From contig NZ_QHKO01000001.1 of NCBI RefSeq assembly GCF_003260125.1, positions 700,914-764,913 of the forward strand: 64,000 nt of DNA, written 5' to 3'. The notes below the pieces were generated by a model. It saw only the letters and a list, made by a program, of their open reading frames with translations. It was not told the origin of the DNA and did no database searches. Position numbers and translations under genes: made by a program. This stretch comes from Lujinxingia litoralis (GTDB taxonomy: Bacteria > Myxococcota_A > Bradymonadia > Bradymonadales > Bradymonadaceae). Each line of letters starts with the position of its first letter. Within the stretch, counting starts at the first letter, position 1. This document shows, one piece after another, positions 33,131 through 42,214 of this stretch.

Positions 33131-36100
33131 TCAGAGTTTGGGCAAGAGCCCGTGCGCGCCCATTCGGAAGGCCTGTTCACGGCCGCGCTGCAACAAACGC
33201 GCGCCGTACTCGGAGCATTGCAATTCGATCATCAGGTCGCCGGTCGCCATCAACAACTCGGCGCGCTCGACCCTATAATCGTCTCGGCCGTCGAACGCCA
33301 GCGCCACCCGATTGAGCTGCTCCGCGCCCAACACGCGCTCCGCGCGCCCACGTAACACCAGGCCCCCCAAAAAGAGCGCGATCTTCTCCTCACAGGGCCG
33401 ATGCCCCAGGCGTTGCGCCAGGCAATAGGCTTCGGAGGCCCGCCGGCGCGCATCGGAGCGATTGCCCAGGGTCGACAGCGTCCAGGCCAGCTGAAAAAGC
33501 ACTTCGATGGTCGCCCAAGACCGCTCCGAACTCACCAGATGCTCCAGCGCCTCCAGCAACGCATCACGGGACTCTACCGGGCTACCAATGCGCCGAAGAT
33601 CCGCGCCGTAACACGTGAGCACCTCGCCACGCAGCCCGCGTTCCCCAAGGCGATCGGCCTGTTCAATGGCCTGTTGATACGTCTTTAGTCCCAGCGCCGC
33701 CTGCCCGGTCAACACCTGAACATGCGCCAGGCTCGCCAGGGCGCTGGCCAGGCGATGTCCCGAGACCAGCACCTCGGCGCGCTCCACGCACTGCTGGAGC
33801 ATACTCTTCGCCAGCTCCAGCTTCCCCCGCCCGTAGAGAAGACGTGCATCGAGCTCCAGCAGGTCGACCGCCCCGCGTTGCGCGATCCCCATCTCGTCGA
33901 TCTGCGCCCGACGTCGCTCCGCGGCCTCGTTCTCGCCGGCATAGTACATCAACTCGGCCCCTCGAAAGAGCACCCGCCAGTGCAACCAACCGCTCTCCGA
34001 GTTCAGCCCCTGAGCCTCCGCGCGCGCCAACCAGGCCTGCGCCTCCCGGGCATCAAAACGGGCCATGGAGAGCTCCGCCAGATGCAGCGCCACCAGCGCA
34101 CTCTCGGGCCCCTCCGCCAGGGCCCCCCGGGCACACTCATAGAGGTCGCCGGCCTGCAGAAACTCCCCGTCGGCGCGCTCCTCATCGCCGGCCATCAAAA
34201 AATAATGCCCCGCCAGCGCGACGTTGCCCCCGGCAGACAGGTGGTGAGCAGCCTCTCCCGCCCGGGCCAGACCGCGACGCCAGTCCTTCATAAGCTGCTG
34301 ACCGATCCGCCGATGCAACGCCCTCCGCCACTCCGGGCTGAGCATATCGGAGACCGCCTCGGCCAGCTCGTCGTGTATCAAACGCACGTAGCGCCCACCC
34401 GTCCGAAGATCGATCTCGATGAGATTGCGCCACAACACCGTCTGCAACGTGCGCTCCGCCTCCGCAGCTCCGGCTCCCCCGGCGATCAAGAGCTGGCGCG
34501 CACTCTCCCAGAGCAAGGGACGCTCCATCAACGCGAGCAACTCCAGACATTCGCGCCCGGAGGCCCCCACCGACGTCACGCGCCGCCGCAACGACTCGCG
34601 CAGCGAGGAGGGCACCCCGCGAGCCTCCACCTCATCGAGGCGCGCCGCCCAGGTCGACGCACTCCGCCGCCTCAAGAGCCCGGCGTCGATCAGATAACGG
34701 CAGAGCTCCTCGACATACGCCGGTCGCCCGCGGGCCGCACGACTTACATCGTCGACCCAGGTATCGGAGAGTCCCGAGAGTGCGAGCTGCTCACCAAAAT
34801 AATCCGCAACATCATCCCGCCCGACCCCCTCGATCGGCAGCAGCTGCACGCCCTGGCCTTTCTGCAGGCGCGAGCAGACCTCTCCATCACTTAAGGCCGC
34901 CACGATGTCGGGACGGTTGCGCGCCTTGACCACCCGAAACCAGTCCTCAATCACCTCCAACGAACGCTCATCCGCCAGATGGAGCTCATCGATATAAAAC
35001 ACCAGCTGACGGGGCCTGAGCACCGCCACCGCCTCTTCCAGCGCCTGACGCATCCAGGCCTGTTCCACAAAGGGCTGCACATGCTCGCCCGCCGTCTCAA
35101 TCCCCAGCACACTCATCAACTGACGCGCGCGAAGCGCGGGGCGATACGACTCCAGCGCCAGTTGATCCTGGCTCGCCACAAGCTCCACGACCTGTGCCAC
35201 CAGATCCACGAGAAGCTCATAGGGCTTCATCCCCGGGCGGCAGACGCTCTCCAGCACCACATGGCCCTGGAGCTTAGAGGATGCCTGGACATCGTTAAGA
35301 AGTCGGGTCTTCCCCGCCCCCTCCTCGCCACGAATCAGGTAGAGCTGCCCCATGGAACTGGTCTCATTGGTCGAGAGCCATTCCAGGAGGAGATCATCCT
35401 CATCCAGACGACGGGCGAGAATGCCGCGCTCGAAGTAACCCCGAATCACTGGGGCCGCGGCCACATCAAGCGAGTTTGCCATGCGCCCGGCCGACCACTG
35501 CTCGATCACCCCGGTATCTTCGGCCAGCGCCTGCAGCGCTTCGCCGGCATCGGCATACTCGACGTCCGGAAGCTGGCGTAAAAGCGCCATCGTAAAACGA
35601 CTCAACTCCAGCGGCACCTCCGCGTTGAGGCGGTGAGGCTCCGGTGGCCGAAAATCTTCTTCGGTCGGCGGCGGATCATCTTTGCTCCGCGGCCCAAAGG
35701 GCAGCACCCCGCAGAGCGCGTAGTAGAGCGTCACCCCGAGGCTGTAGAGGTCGGAGCGCTGCTCCCCCTTTTCTCCCCGGATCACCTCGGGGGCCATGTA
35801 CGAGCGGGTCCCGCCTCGCAGCGTGTCCCGCTTGGGATCCATGCTGGAGAGCCCGAAGTCCACCAGCTTGGCCATCGGCAACGCCGAGGCGTCATCCAGC
35901 CAGAGCAACATCACGTTGGCCGGCTTGATATCACGGTGAATCATCCCCATCGCATGCAGGTAGCTTAGCCCCTGCAAAAGCTGCAGCGTCAAATCGATCA
36001 GCGCCGCCGGCTCCAACAACGCCCGGGCATCCTGCAGACTAAACCCGTCGATGTACTCCTCGGCCAGGTACACCCCGCCATCGGGCAACAAGCCGTAGTC

Positions 36101-36373
36101 ATAAACTCGCACCAGGTTGGGATGAGAGAGCTTAGAGAGGATCTCAAACTCTCGCCGCAGCATCTTGCCCTGCACACTCTCACAGGCATCGGCCGAGAGC
36201 ACCTTAAGCGCCACCTCCCGGCGTTCGTGCCGCAGATCTTCGGCCAGGTACACCGATCCACCGGCGCCCCGACCCAGCGGCTTGATGTAGGCATAACGCC
36301 CGGCGAACACTTTACTCGCCATGCCACCGCTCGACTGTCGAATGCGCCCACGCTGCCTGTGTACTGTGGCCAT
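33131..36373 (-). CDS. Large Ser/Thr protein kinase with AAA/STAND-type ATPase and TPR-like C-terminus
   Basis: A 1080-residue protein. The kinase domain (about 25-290) has LGRGAGGSVYLA, the VALK lysine at residue 57, HRDIKPANV, VDFGLSS and the APE of YMAPEV, so it should be active. A nucleotide-binding module (about 340-620) has Walker A GEEGAGKTRLLND and Walker B VFYIDELHLAD. The C-terminal 400 residues are helical repeats with many Ala/Leu/Glu, like TPRs. No membrane helix is seen. This layout is common in Myxococcota regulatory kinases. ATG 36373 has AAGG 7 nt upstream; an ATG 17 codons later is possible. Targets are unknown. Confidence 0.9.
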   Translation of the reverse strand: MATVHRQRGRIRQSSGGMASKVFAGRYAYIKPLGRGAGGSVYLAEDLRHERREVALKVLSADACESVQGKMLRREFEILSKLSHPNLVRVYDYGLLPDGGVYLAEEYIDGFSLQDARALLEPAALIDLTLQLLQGLSYLHAMGMIHRDIKPANVMLLWLDDASALPMAKLVDFGLSSMDPKRDTLRGGTRSYMAPEVIRGEKGEQRSDLYSLGVTLYYALCGVLPFGPRSKDDPPPTEEDFRPPEPHRLNAEVPLELSRFTMALLRQLPDVEYADAGEALQALAEDTGVIEQWSAGRMANSLDVAAAPVIRGYFERGILARRLDEDDLLLEWLSTNETSSMGQLYLIRGEEGAGKTRLLNDVQASSKLQGHVVLESVCRPGMKPYELLVDLVAQVVELVASQDQLALESYRPALRARQLMSVLGIETAGEHVQPFVEQAWMRQALEEAVAVLRPRQLVFYIDELHLADERSLEVIEDWFRVVKARNRPDIVAALSDGEVCSRLQKGQGVQLLPIEGVGRDDVADYFGEQLALSGLSDTWVDDVSRAARGRPAYVEELCRYLIDAGLLRRRSASTWAARLDEVEARGVPSSLRESLRRRVTSVGASGRECLELLALMERPLLWESARQLLIAGGAGAAEAERTLQTVLWRNLIEIDLRTGGRYVRLIHDELAEAVSDMLSPEWRRALHRRIGQQLMKDWRRGLARAGEAAHHLSAGGNVALAGHYFLMAGDEERADGEFLQAGDLYECARGALAEGPESALVALHLAELSMARFDAREAQAWLARAEAQGLNSESGWLHWRVLFRGAELMYYAGENEAAERRRAQIDEMGIAQRGAVDLLELDARLLYGRGKLELAKSMLQQCVERAEVLVSGHRLASALASLAHVQVLTGQAALGLKTYQQAIEQADRLGERGLRGEVLTCYGADLRRIGSPVESRDALLEALEHLVSSERSWATIEVLFQLAWTLSTLGNRSDARRRASEAYCLAQRLGHRPCEEKIALFLGGLVLRGRAERVLGAEQLNRVALAFDGRDDYRVERAELLMATGDLMIELQCSEYGARLLQRGREQAFRMGAHGLLPKL

Positions 36374-36510
36374 CGCTCCGCCTTAACTCATGCGTTGGGA
36401 CCGGTCGACCCACGACCTGAATCGCCGTGCCTCAACATGCCATGAGGTCTCGCGATCCTCAACCACGCTGCCTTTTTCCGGCGGAAATCCCGACTGCCGG
36501 CGAAGATCGT

Positions 36511-36538
36511 TTCACCTGGCGAGGGAAGTCGATACACT
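36511..36538 (+). promoter_or_regulatory. Candidate promoter of the amidohydrolase lipoprotein gene
   Basis: TTCACC (36511-36516) and TACACT (36533-36538) are separated by 16 nt. Matches to consensus are 4/6 and 4/6. Transcription would start about 20 nt before the ATG at 36564, leaving room for its GGAG ribosome site. Confidence 0.35.
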
Positions 36539-36563
36539 GCCGACGACTTTCAACGGAGTTTTC

Positions 36564-38171
36564 ATGCGTACTTTGCTCTCCCCCTCTCTGGTTGCGCTGC
36601 TCGCTCTGTCTCTGGCCTCGGGTTGCACGTCGGCCGATCCGCCCTTGCTCCAACCCGACACTGATATCCCTGACTTGGGCCCCGATGCCGACACCGGGCC
36701 TGATACAGAACCCGATGCCGACGCCGATCCGGATACCGACACTGACCCCGAAGCCACTCGCCCCGCCCCACCGGCTACCGTCGAACGGGCCGGCGCCGGT
36801 GGTTTCTTGCTGCGCGGCACGGTGCTCACCCTCGACGGTCCGATCGAAGATGGCGAAGTCCTGATCGAAGGCGCCGCCATCACCTGCGTGGCCGAAGACT
36901 GTTCTGGGGAACCCGGCGCCGCCAGCGTCACCGTCATCAACACCCACGGCATCATCTCTCCGGGGCTCGTCGACGCGCATAACCACCTGCCCTACAACTT
37001 CTTGATGCCCTGGATTCCCAGCGATGCGGGCTTCTTTGGCAACCGCTACCAGTGGGCTGAAGATCCGGACTACGAAGCCCACGTCGCGCCTTACGCCAAT
37101 CGCCGCTCCACCGGCACCCACTACTGTCCGGCAGCCAAATGGGGCGAACTGCGCTCGGTGCTCCACGGCACCACCACGGTCATGGGTCAGTCTTTCCAGC
37201 AACGCTGCGTCGACTGGGGGGTACGAAACGCCGATCACTATCACGGGCTGGGCTACAACCACATGCGCACCTCCATCGGCTCACCACGGGATATCAACGA
37301 TGCCCAGGCCCAGAGCTACATTGAGAGCTTCGACAACCCTGATGAGCCCAAAACCCGCCTGGCCGTGCACATGGCCGAAGGCATCAGCGGCAACAACATC
37401 GAGTTGGAATTCGACTCCTTCGCCGGCCGCGACACCCGCAACAACCGCCACGCCGGCACCTCGCTGCTCCACAACGGCACCGCGATGTTGATTCACTCGA
37501 TCGCGCTGACCGCCCCGCAGCTCGAAGAGGTCTACATGACCGACTCCAAGATCGTGTGGTCGCCCTCCAGCAACGTCACCCTCTACGGTGTGACTGCCGA
37601 CATTGAGAGCATCCTCGACCTGGGCATCATCACCGCTCTGGGCCCCGACTGGACCGTCTCCGGCGAATTCGACATGTTGGGGGAAATGCGCTTCGCCTGG
37701 CGCTACGGCCGCCAGCAGGAAATCGACGCCCTCAGTGCGCAACGCATCTGGGAGATGGCCACCTGGGACGGCGCCATCGCCGTGGGCCTGGAGCATAGCG
37801 TGGGACAGCTCGCCCCGGGCTACGCCGCCGACATCGTGGTCTTTGGCCGCCAGGGAAGCGATCCCTATCGTGCCGCCGTGGAGAGTCATGCCGAAGATGT
37901 GCGCCTGACCCTGATCAGTGGCCAGGCCTACTTCGGCGATGACGTCCTCAAGGAGAGCGCCGGCCGCAACGACTTCTGCGAAACCTATAGCGCCTGCGGC
38001 ACCGCTAAGTTCGTCTGTGTGCAGGACAGCCCCACGGCGGACGATCGCCGCAACGAAACCCTCGACGACGTGCGCGGGCAGCTCGTTGACATCCTTGAGG
38101 GCACCGGCTACCCGGAAGACGAGCAGTACGGTCGCGGCGATGAACTCCTCGACCTTGTGATCTGTCCCTGA
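36564..38171 (+). CDS. Amidohydrolase-family lipoprotein
   Basis: A 535-residue exported lipoprotein of the amidohydrolase superfamily. The lipobox is LASGC near residue 20. A long Asp/Pro/Thr-rich linker (about 25-70) follows, typical of tethered surface proteins. The catalytic domain opens with ISPGLVDAHNHLPYNF, giving the HxH metal motif. Further ligands appear as VHMAEGI, a His in LIHSIALTAPQ, and an Asp in LGPDWTVSGEFDM. Cys residues near the C-terminus suggest a disulfide-stabilised tail. The ATG has GGAG 6 nt upstream. The substrate is unknown; relatives deaminate or hydrolyse cyclic amides. It is divergent from the kinase gene. Confidence 0.85.
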   Translation: MRTLLSPSLVALLALSLASGCTSADPPLLQPDTDIPDLGPDADTGPDTEPDADADPDTDTDPEATRPAPPATVERAGAGGFLLRGTVLTLDGPIEDGEVLIEGAAITCVAEDCSGEPGAASVTVINTHGIISPGLVDAHNHLPYNFLMPWIPSDAGFFGNRYQWAEDPDYEAHVAPYANRRSTGTHYCPAAKWGELRSVLHGTTTVMGQSFQQRCVDWGVRNADHYHGLGYNHMRTSIGSPRDINDAQAQSYIESFDNPDEPKTRLAVHMAEGISGNNIELEFDSFAGRDTRNNRHAGTSLLHNGTAMLIHSIALTAPQLEEVYMTDSKIVWSPSSNVTLYGVTADIESILDLGIITALGPDWTVSGEFDMLGEMRFAWRYGRQQEIDALSAQRIWEMATWDGAIAVGLEHSVGQLAPGYAADIVVFGRQGSDPYRAAVESHAEDVRLTLISGQAYFGDDVLKESAGRNDFCETYSACGTAKFVCVQDSPTADDRRNETLDDVRGQLVDILEGTGYPEDEQYGRGDELLDLVICP

Positions 38172-38180
38172 TGAACACGG

Positions 38181-38198
38181 CGAGCCCTACGGGGCTCG
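38181..38198 (+). other. Small stem-loop between co-directional genes
   Basis: A 7-bp stem (38181-38187 with 38192-38198) with a TACG loop lies just after the amidohydrolase stop. No T run follows. It may be a partial terminator or mRNA stabiliser. Confidence 0.35.
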
Positions 38199-38219
38199 AC
38201 TTCGTTGAGCACTGGCCTC

Positions 38220-39047
38220 ATGACCACGTTGCACCGTCTTAGCGCCGCGCTACTTTTTTGCGCGGCGCTTCTTATCTCTCCCGCCGCTTTTGCCGGCCCC
38301 TGGACCCGCGACAGCGGCGAGTACTACGTCAAACTCGGCGAGTCCTTCTACCAGGCCAATGCCTTCCGCACGCCGGAGGGCTTTCTGGTGACCGGCGTCG
38401 ACTATTTCAGCGCCACCACCTACATGTACGCCGAGGTTGGCCTGCTGGACGCCCTGCACTTACAGGCCTACGTGCCGATGATGTTCGCCAGAAACCGCTT
38501 TGGGCAGCAGGCCTACACCGATCTGGGGCCCGGCGACATGACCCTCGCGGTGCAGGCCTCACCCTTGAACCTGGCACTCCCCACCTCGGTGCGCCTGGAG
38601 ACCAAGCTCCCCCTCTACGGCCGCCCGGCCGACGGCTTCACTCCGGCGCGCGGGGACCAGCAAGTCGACCTGACGCTCTGGCTCTCCGCCGGTGGCGGGC
38701 TGCACGAGCTGGGCATCTACTTCTATGGCGATGTCGGCTACCAGCATCGCAGCTCGTGGACCCCGGGCGATAGCACCTCCGGCGACTACTCCGATGGCTT
38801 CGTCTACCTGGCGCAGGTCGGATACAACCTCTTTGATCGCGCCACCCTGGCGCTGACCTCCTCGGCGGTGCTGCCCTTCAACGACGATCAGCTCAGCAAG
38901 AGCTACATCACACTGGGCCCCTCGGTCTTCTTCCCCCTCAACGAGCGCATCGCCCTGGAAGCCGACGGCTACTTCACGCCCTACTCCCGAAACAGCGCCG
39001 CCGGCTGGGCGCTGGGCCTGGGTATCTCGGTACGCAGCCCCAACTGA
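38220..39047 (+). CDS. Outer-membrane beta-barrel protein, hypothetical
   Basis: A 275-residue exported protein. The signal peptide is MTTLHRLSAALLFCAALLISPAAFA-type, cleaved near residue 25. The mature part alternates polar and hydrophobic residues with many aromatic strand ends (DYFSATTYMYAEVGL, FYGDVGYQHRSSW, DGYFTPYSRNSAAG). This is the pattern of a transporter-like or MetA-pathway-like barrel, but no family is clear. ATG 38220 is used; a TTG at 38205 would add five residues before the signal. It follows the amidohydrolase by 48 nt and may be co-transcribed. It converges on an S41 protease gene. Confidence 0.7.
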   Translation: MTTLHRLSAALLFCAALLISPAAFAGPWTRDSGEYYVKLGESFYQANAFRTPEGFLVTGVDYFSATTYMYAEVGLLDALHLQAYVPMMFARNRFGQQAYTDLGPGDMTLAVQASPLNLALPTSVRLETKLPLYGRPADGFTPARGDQQVDLTLWLSAGGGLHELGIYFYGDVGYQHRSSWTPGDSTSGDYSDGFVYLAQVGYNLFDRATLALTSSAVLPFNDDQLSKSYITLGPSVFFPLNERIALEADGYFTPYSRNSAAGWALGLGISVRSPN

Positions 39048-39065
39048 TCGCCCTCTAAACGCCTC

Positions 39066-40145
39066 TCAGCGCTCCGCCGCGCGTTTTTTGAGGTGCCCCA
39101 GCGCGTACTCCAGAATGGCGTCCCGCCCGGCGACGTCATCCTCATCGGTGTTCTCCACATGGATATCCGGCGGCACGCCCACGCGCTCATAAAAGGAGCC
39201 GTCAATGGAGCGCGTCTCCTGCACCGAAATCGTGTAGTGCCAGCCGTTGGGAAGCTCCCGCGGCAAAAACATCGCCAGCCCCCCACCGCTGTTGGTCCCG
39301 ATATGGGTGACGTGATCGTACTGGCGAAGGGCCAGCGTCAGCCACTCCGCCGCACTAAAGCTGTAGCGATTGGTCAGCACCACCACCGGTCGGGTGAATT
39401 GCCGGGGCCCGGCCGGCGACACCGACCACACCGTCGGAGATGAAAAGTCACTATGACCTGCCCCGTCCCGGGTACGCGTGACCACAAAGTCCCGTGTGTC
39501 GGTGGCAAATCGGCTGGCGATGTACGTGGTATTAAACGCTCGTCCGCCGCTGTTGTTGCGCAGGTCAAAGATCAGGCCCTCGGCGTTTTTAAAGTACTCC
39601 AGCACCACATCAAGGTCCTCGACCCAGCCCTCCACATCGTCGCCAATCCCTGCGGCGCCGCTTAACGTCCGCAGGTGCACGTAACCGATGGTGTGACTGG
39701 CCCAGCCGTATCGAAAGTTGCCCTGACCGGCCTGCTTCTCGGTCCCCAGAATATAGCGTCGGCTGATCACTTCACTGTTGTAGTTTCGCCGACTGCCGCG
39801 CAGATGAAGATCGCTCTGCACCCGCCCCAACTCTCCGGCGGAGATGTAGACATGGCCGTCCTCCAGCGTGCGGATCATGTCGCCAAAGATCTGGAGAAGT
39901 TCGTAGTCCGTGGTCTCCGCGCTGACCTTGGGCCGATACGTCTGATAGATCCCATCCCAGTCGATGTTTTTGTGTGGAAAGTGGGCATAGTGTCGGTCAA
40001 AGGACTGCCAGAAGATCTCGAAGTTGGACTCCGGCGTGTTCTGGGGGTCCGGCCCCAGAAAAGCACCACATCCCCCCAGACACCACCCCAGCAACGCGAT
40101 CAACACAGCGCTCTTGAGCCCGGCTCCTTCTCGATACGTGTTCAT
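39066..40145 (-). CDS. S41-family peptidase lipoprotein
   Basis: A 359-residue exported protease of the tail-specific/tricorn type. The lipobox is CLGGC near residue 23. The N-terminal helical core (NFEIFWQSFDRHYAHFPHKN, then YELLQIFGDMIRTLEDGHVYI) is the tricorn C1-like domain common in S41B proteins. LIFDLRNNSGGRAFNTTYIA and VVLTNRYSFSAAEWL contain the substrate-cradle and catalytic Ser region. No PDZ domain is seen. Two ATGs (40148, 40145) follow a GGGGGG tract; I use 40145. A barrel gene lies 48 nt upstream on the same strand. Role: envelope protein turnover, substrate unknown. Confidence 0.88.
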   Translation of the reverse strand: MNTYREGAGLKSAVLIALLGWCLGGCGAFLGPDPQNTPESNFEIFWQSFDRHYAHFPHKNIDWDGIYQTYRPKVSAETTDYELLQIFGDMIRTLEDGHVYISAGELGRVQSDLHLRGSRRNYNSEVISRRYILGTEKQAGQGNFRYGWASHTIGYVHLRTLSGAAGIGDDVEGWVEDLDVVLEYFKNAEGLIFDLRNNSGGRAFNTTYIASRFATDTRDFVVTRTRDGAGHSDFSSPTVWSVSPAGPRQFTRPVVVLTNRYSFSAAEWLTLALRQYDHVTHIGTNSGGGLAMFLPRELPNGWHYTISVQETRSIDGSFYERVGVPPDIHVENTDEDDVAGRDAILEYALGHLKKRAAER

Positions 40146-40193
40146 CATCCCCCCGGAAGATGTGGTCCTGACGTGCGCCCGACACACGCACGC

Positions 40194-41060
40194 TCAATCG
40201 TAGAAGAAACCCAGCCCCAGGCTAACGCGATGCGCGTAGGTGCGGGTGTTCAGCGGAAGCTCATAGCTCATCGCCCCACCGCGGTAGGCCGTTACCAGCC
40301 CCAGACGCTTGCCAAGATGGATCCACATCTCGGCCTGCGCCTGCACCATCTGCAGGGTACCCCAGCTGGCAAAACGGCCGTCGGTCACCGCGCGCCAACG
40401 CTCCATCACCAGACGCACCCGTTCATCGCCACGCACCGCATAGCTCGGACGCATCACATACCCCCCCACCGGCAGAGTCAGCCCCAGGCGCAGCTCCCCC
40501 CAGCCTCCAAAGCGCTGGCGCAAGGCCGCGCTGGCATCGAGCGTGATCACGGCATCCCAGACCTCCACGCTGCCGATCTGGGAGGGGTCATACTGGTAGG
40601 AACGGTACATCGTCCAATGGCTCAACCGGGGTCCCAGCTCCAACCGCCGGGAGGACTGATCCAGCAGCACAAAGCGCCACTGAAACGAGGCGTCCACAAA
40701 ACTGGAGCGGGCCCAGTGCCCCTGCCCGTCATCCATCGCCGAGTGGAGCCGCCCGCCGTTGATGCCCTGCGAAAACCCGGCCAGCGCGATCTGCCGTGAC
40801 CAGCGCCTGGCCGTGCGCCCCCAACGCAACTGCAGCGGATACCCCATCCCCCGGTAGGCCATCGGCGAGCCCGTATCATCGCGGTTTCCCACCGCCTCGG
40901 CGCCGGTGAGCACCACCACCTCGGCGCGTTCCGGCGACGCGGCGCACACGCCCCCCGCATAACTCACGGTACACAGCGCCACCCACAACGCCAGCACCCG
41001 ACGCCCCCAACGCCTGTACACAGGCAGATCAGGGCCCGACGCCTCCCGGTTCGCGTTCAT
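40194..41060 (-). CDS. Exported barrel-like protein, hypothetical
   Basis: A 288-residue protein with a signal peptide (about residues 17-40, RRVLALWVALCTVSYAGGVCAA). The mature part has repeated amphipathic strands ending in aromatics (YPLQLRWGRTARRWS, FQWRFVLLDQ, LELGPRLSHWTMYR) and finishes LGLGFFYD. This fits an outer-membrane barrel. ATG 41060 has GGGGGAG 4-5 nt upstream; the longer frame upstream is Arg/Ala-rich and has no SD. It lies upstream of the S41 lipoprotein on the same strand, a likely operon. The family is not recognised. Confidence 0.72.
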   Translation of the reverse strand: MNANREASGPDLPVYRRWGRRVLALWVALCTVSYAGGVCAASPERAEVVVLTGAEAVGNRDDTGSPMAYRGMGYPLQLRWGRTARRWSRQIALAGFSQGINGGRLHSAMDDGQGHWARSSFVDASFQWRFVLLDQSSRRLELGPRLSHWTMYRSYQYDPSQIGSVEVWDAVITLDASAALRQRFGGWGELRLGLTLPVGGYVMRPSYAVRGDERVRLVMERWRAVTDGRFASWGTLQMVQAQAEMWIHLGKRLGLVTAYRGGAMSYELPLNTRTYAHRVSLGLGFFYD

Positions 41061-41173
41061 ACTCTCCCCCCAGTTGTGATCCTTCGCCTGAGCCACAGCC
41101 TGGCACCGGGCCCAACTCAAACCTAATCCCGGCTCCCCCCTCCGACAATCGAGCCCCCCCCTCCCCGCCCCGC

Positions 41174-42073
41174 TCAACGCAGGTAATCGGCCAGCATCGC
41201 CTTGAGCGCATCGCCGGGCGCCTGCCGGCTCCACGGGAGCAAGAGCCCGCGCATCAGATCTCGCCCCAGCCACAGCGCTCGCCAGCTCCCGCGCCGGCGC
41301 ACCCGAACCATCGGCGGGGGAGCCAGCCCGCTGATCGCATCCACCGGGCTCGTTGCCCACTCCACCGGCCCTTTCCCGGCCGCCTGGAGCACGACCGCCA
41401 GCAGATCGCAGAGCGCCTGAAAGGCCACCGGCTCCACCCAGCCCAGCGTCCCGGGAGATGCGTCGATCAGCAGCGCGGCCAGCCGCTCCAGCCCGGCCAC
41501 ATCCGGAGTGACCTGCAGGGAGATACGCGCGCCGATCTGGTCGACCAGCACCTTGCTCGGCCAGCCCGGCTGCTCACCAAAGACCTTCCCCGCCTGACGC
41601 GTCGCCGCCGCGGTGCAGGCCTCTTCAATCACCCGCTTCAGTGTGGGTTCCGGCCGTGAGATCTCTAAGCGCCAGAGCTCCAGCGGATCCTCCGGCACCA
41701 GGGCCCCCACCCGACGGGCCTCGTTGCGAAACACACTGAGCCTCTCGAGGGCCGCGCGATCAAACGCCTCGTCCACCGGCGCAAACCCCAGCTCCCGCAG
41801 CGCTGCCTGGCCCGCACTCCCCACCGCTGTATAGAGCGCCACATCAAAAGAGAGGGGCGCCGCGGCCTGACGCTCCTCCAGATACTGAGCCGGCGGCACA
41901 CTGAGTGCCGCCAGCAGGCGAGCCTCCACCAGGCCTTGCAACGCGCCTTTAAGGTCCGATCCGCGATCCTCCCAGAGTGCCGCGGTCCAGCGGTGCCCGG
42001 CCTCCCAGGTAATCGCTACCAGCGCCGGATGCAGTCCGGCGTGTGAATTTTCGTTTTCATTTTTGAGCGCCAT
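41174..42073 (-). CDS. Hypothetical protein (299 aa), divergent from the Rho gene
   Basis: A soluble, helix-rich protein with no signal peptide or membrane segment. VAITWEAGHRWTAALWEDRG near the N-terminus and LLIDASPGTLGWVEPVAFQALCDLLAVVLQ near residue 200 are its most ordered stretches. I recognise no family, catalytic motif or DNA-binding motif. ATG 42073 is the first Met; the SD (AAGAGA) is weak. Its start lies 141 nt from the Rho-like gene in the opposite direction, so the two may share a control region. Downstream lie the barrel and S41 genes on the same strand. Confidence 0.65.
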   Translation of the reverse strand: MALKNENENSHAGLHPALVAITWEAGHRWTAALWEDRGSDLKGALQGLVEARLLAALSVPPAQYLEERQAAAPLSFDVALYTAVGSAGQAALRELGFAPVDEAFDRAALERLSVFRNEARRVGALVPEDPLELWRLEISRPEPTLKRVIEEACTAAATRQAGKVFGEQPGWPSKVLVDQIGARISLQVTPDVAGLERLAALLIDASPGTLGWVEPVAFQALCDLLAVVLQAAGKGPVEWATSPVDAISGLAPPPMVRVRRRGSWRALWLGRDLMRGLLLPWSRQAPGDALKAMLADYLR

Positions 42074-42214
42074 GTGCTTATCTCTTGACTATGGAGTCGT
42101 GACTTCGTACGCCCGCGCCGGGTGCTCCCGCTCGTGTTGAGCCCCGCAGTCCTTACCTCGCCGGGCCCACGCGCTCTTTCGACCCTTCCTTTAATCTACC
42201 CTTCCGAAGCTGTC

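Noticed and set aside
42122..42214. Possible lost N-terminal domain of Rho in the upstream frame
   Set aside because: The 31 open codons upstream give a hydrophobic Pro/Leu stretch with no cold-shock or Rho-N similarity.
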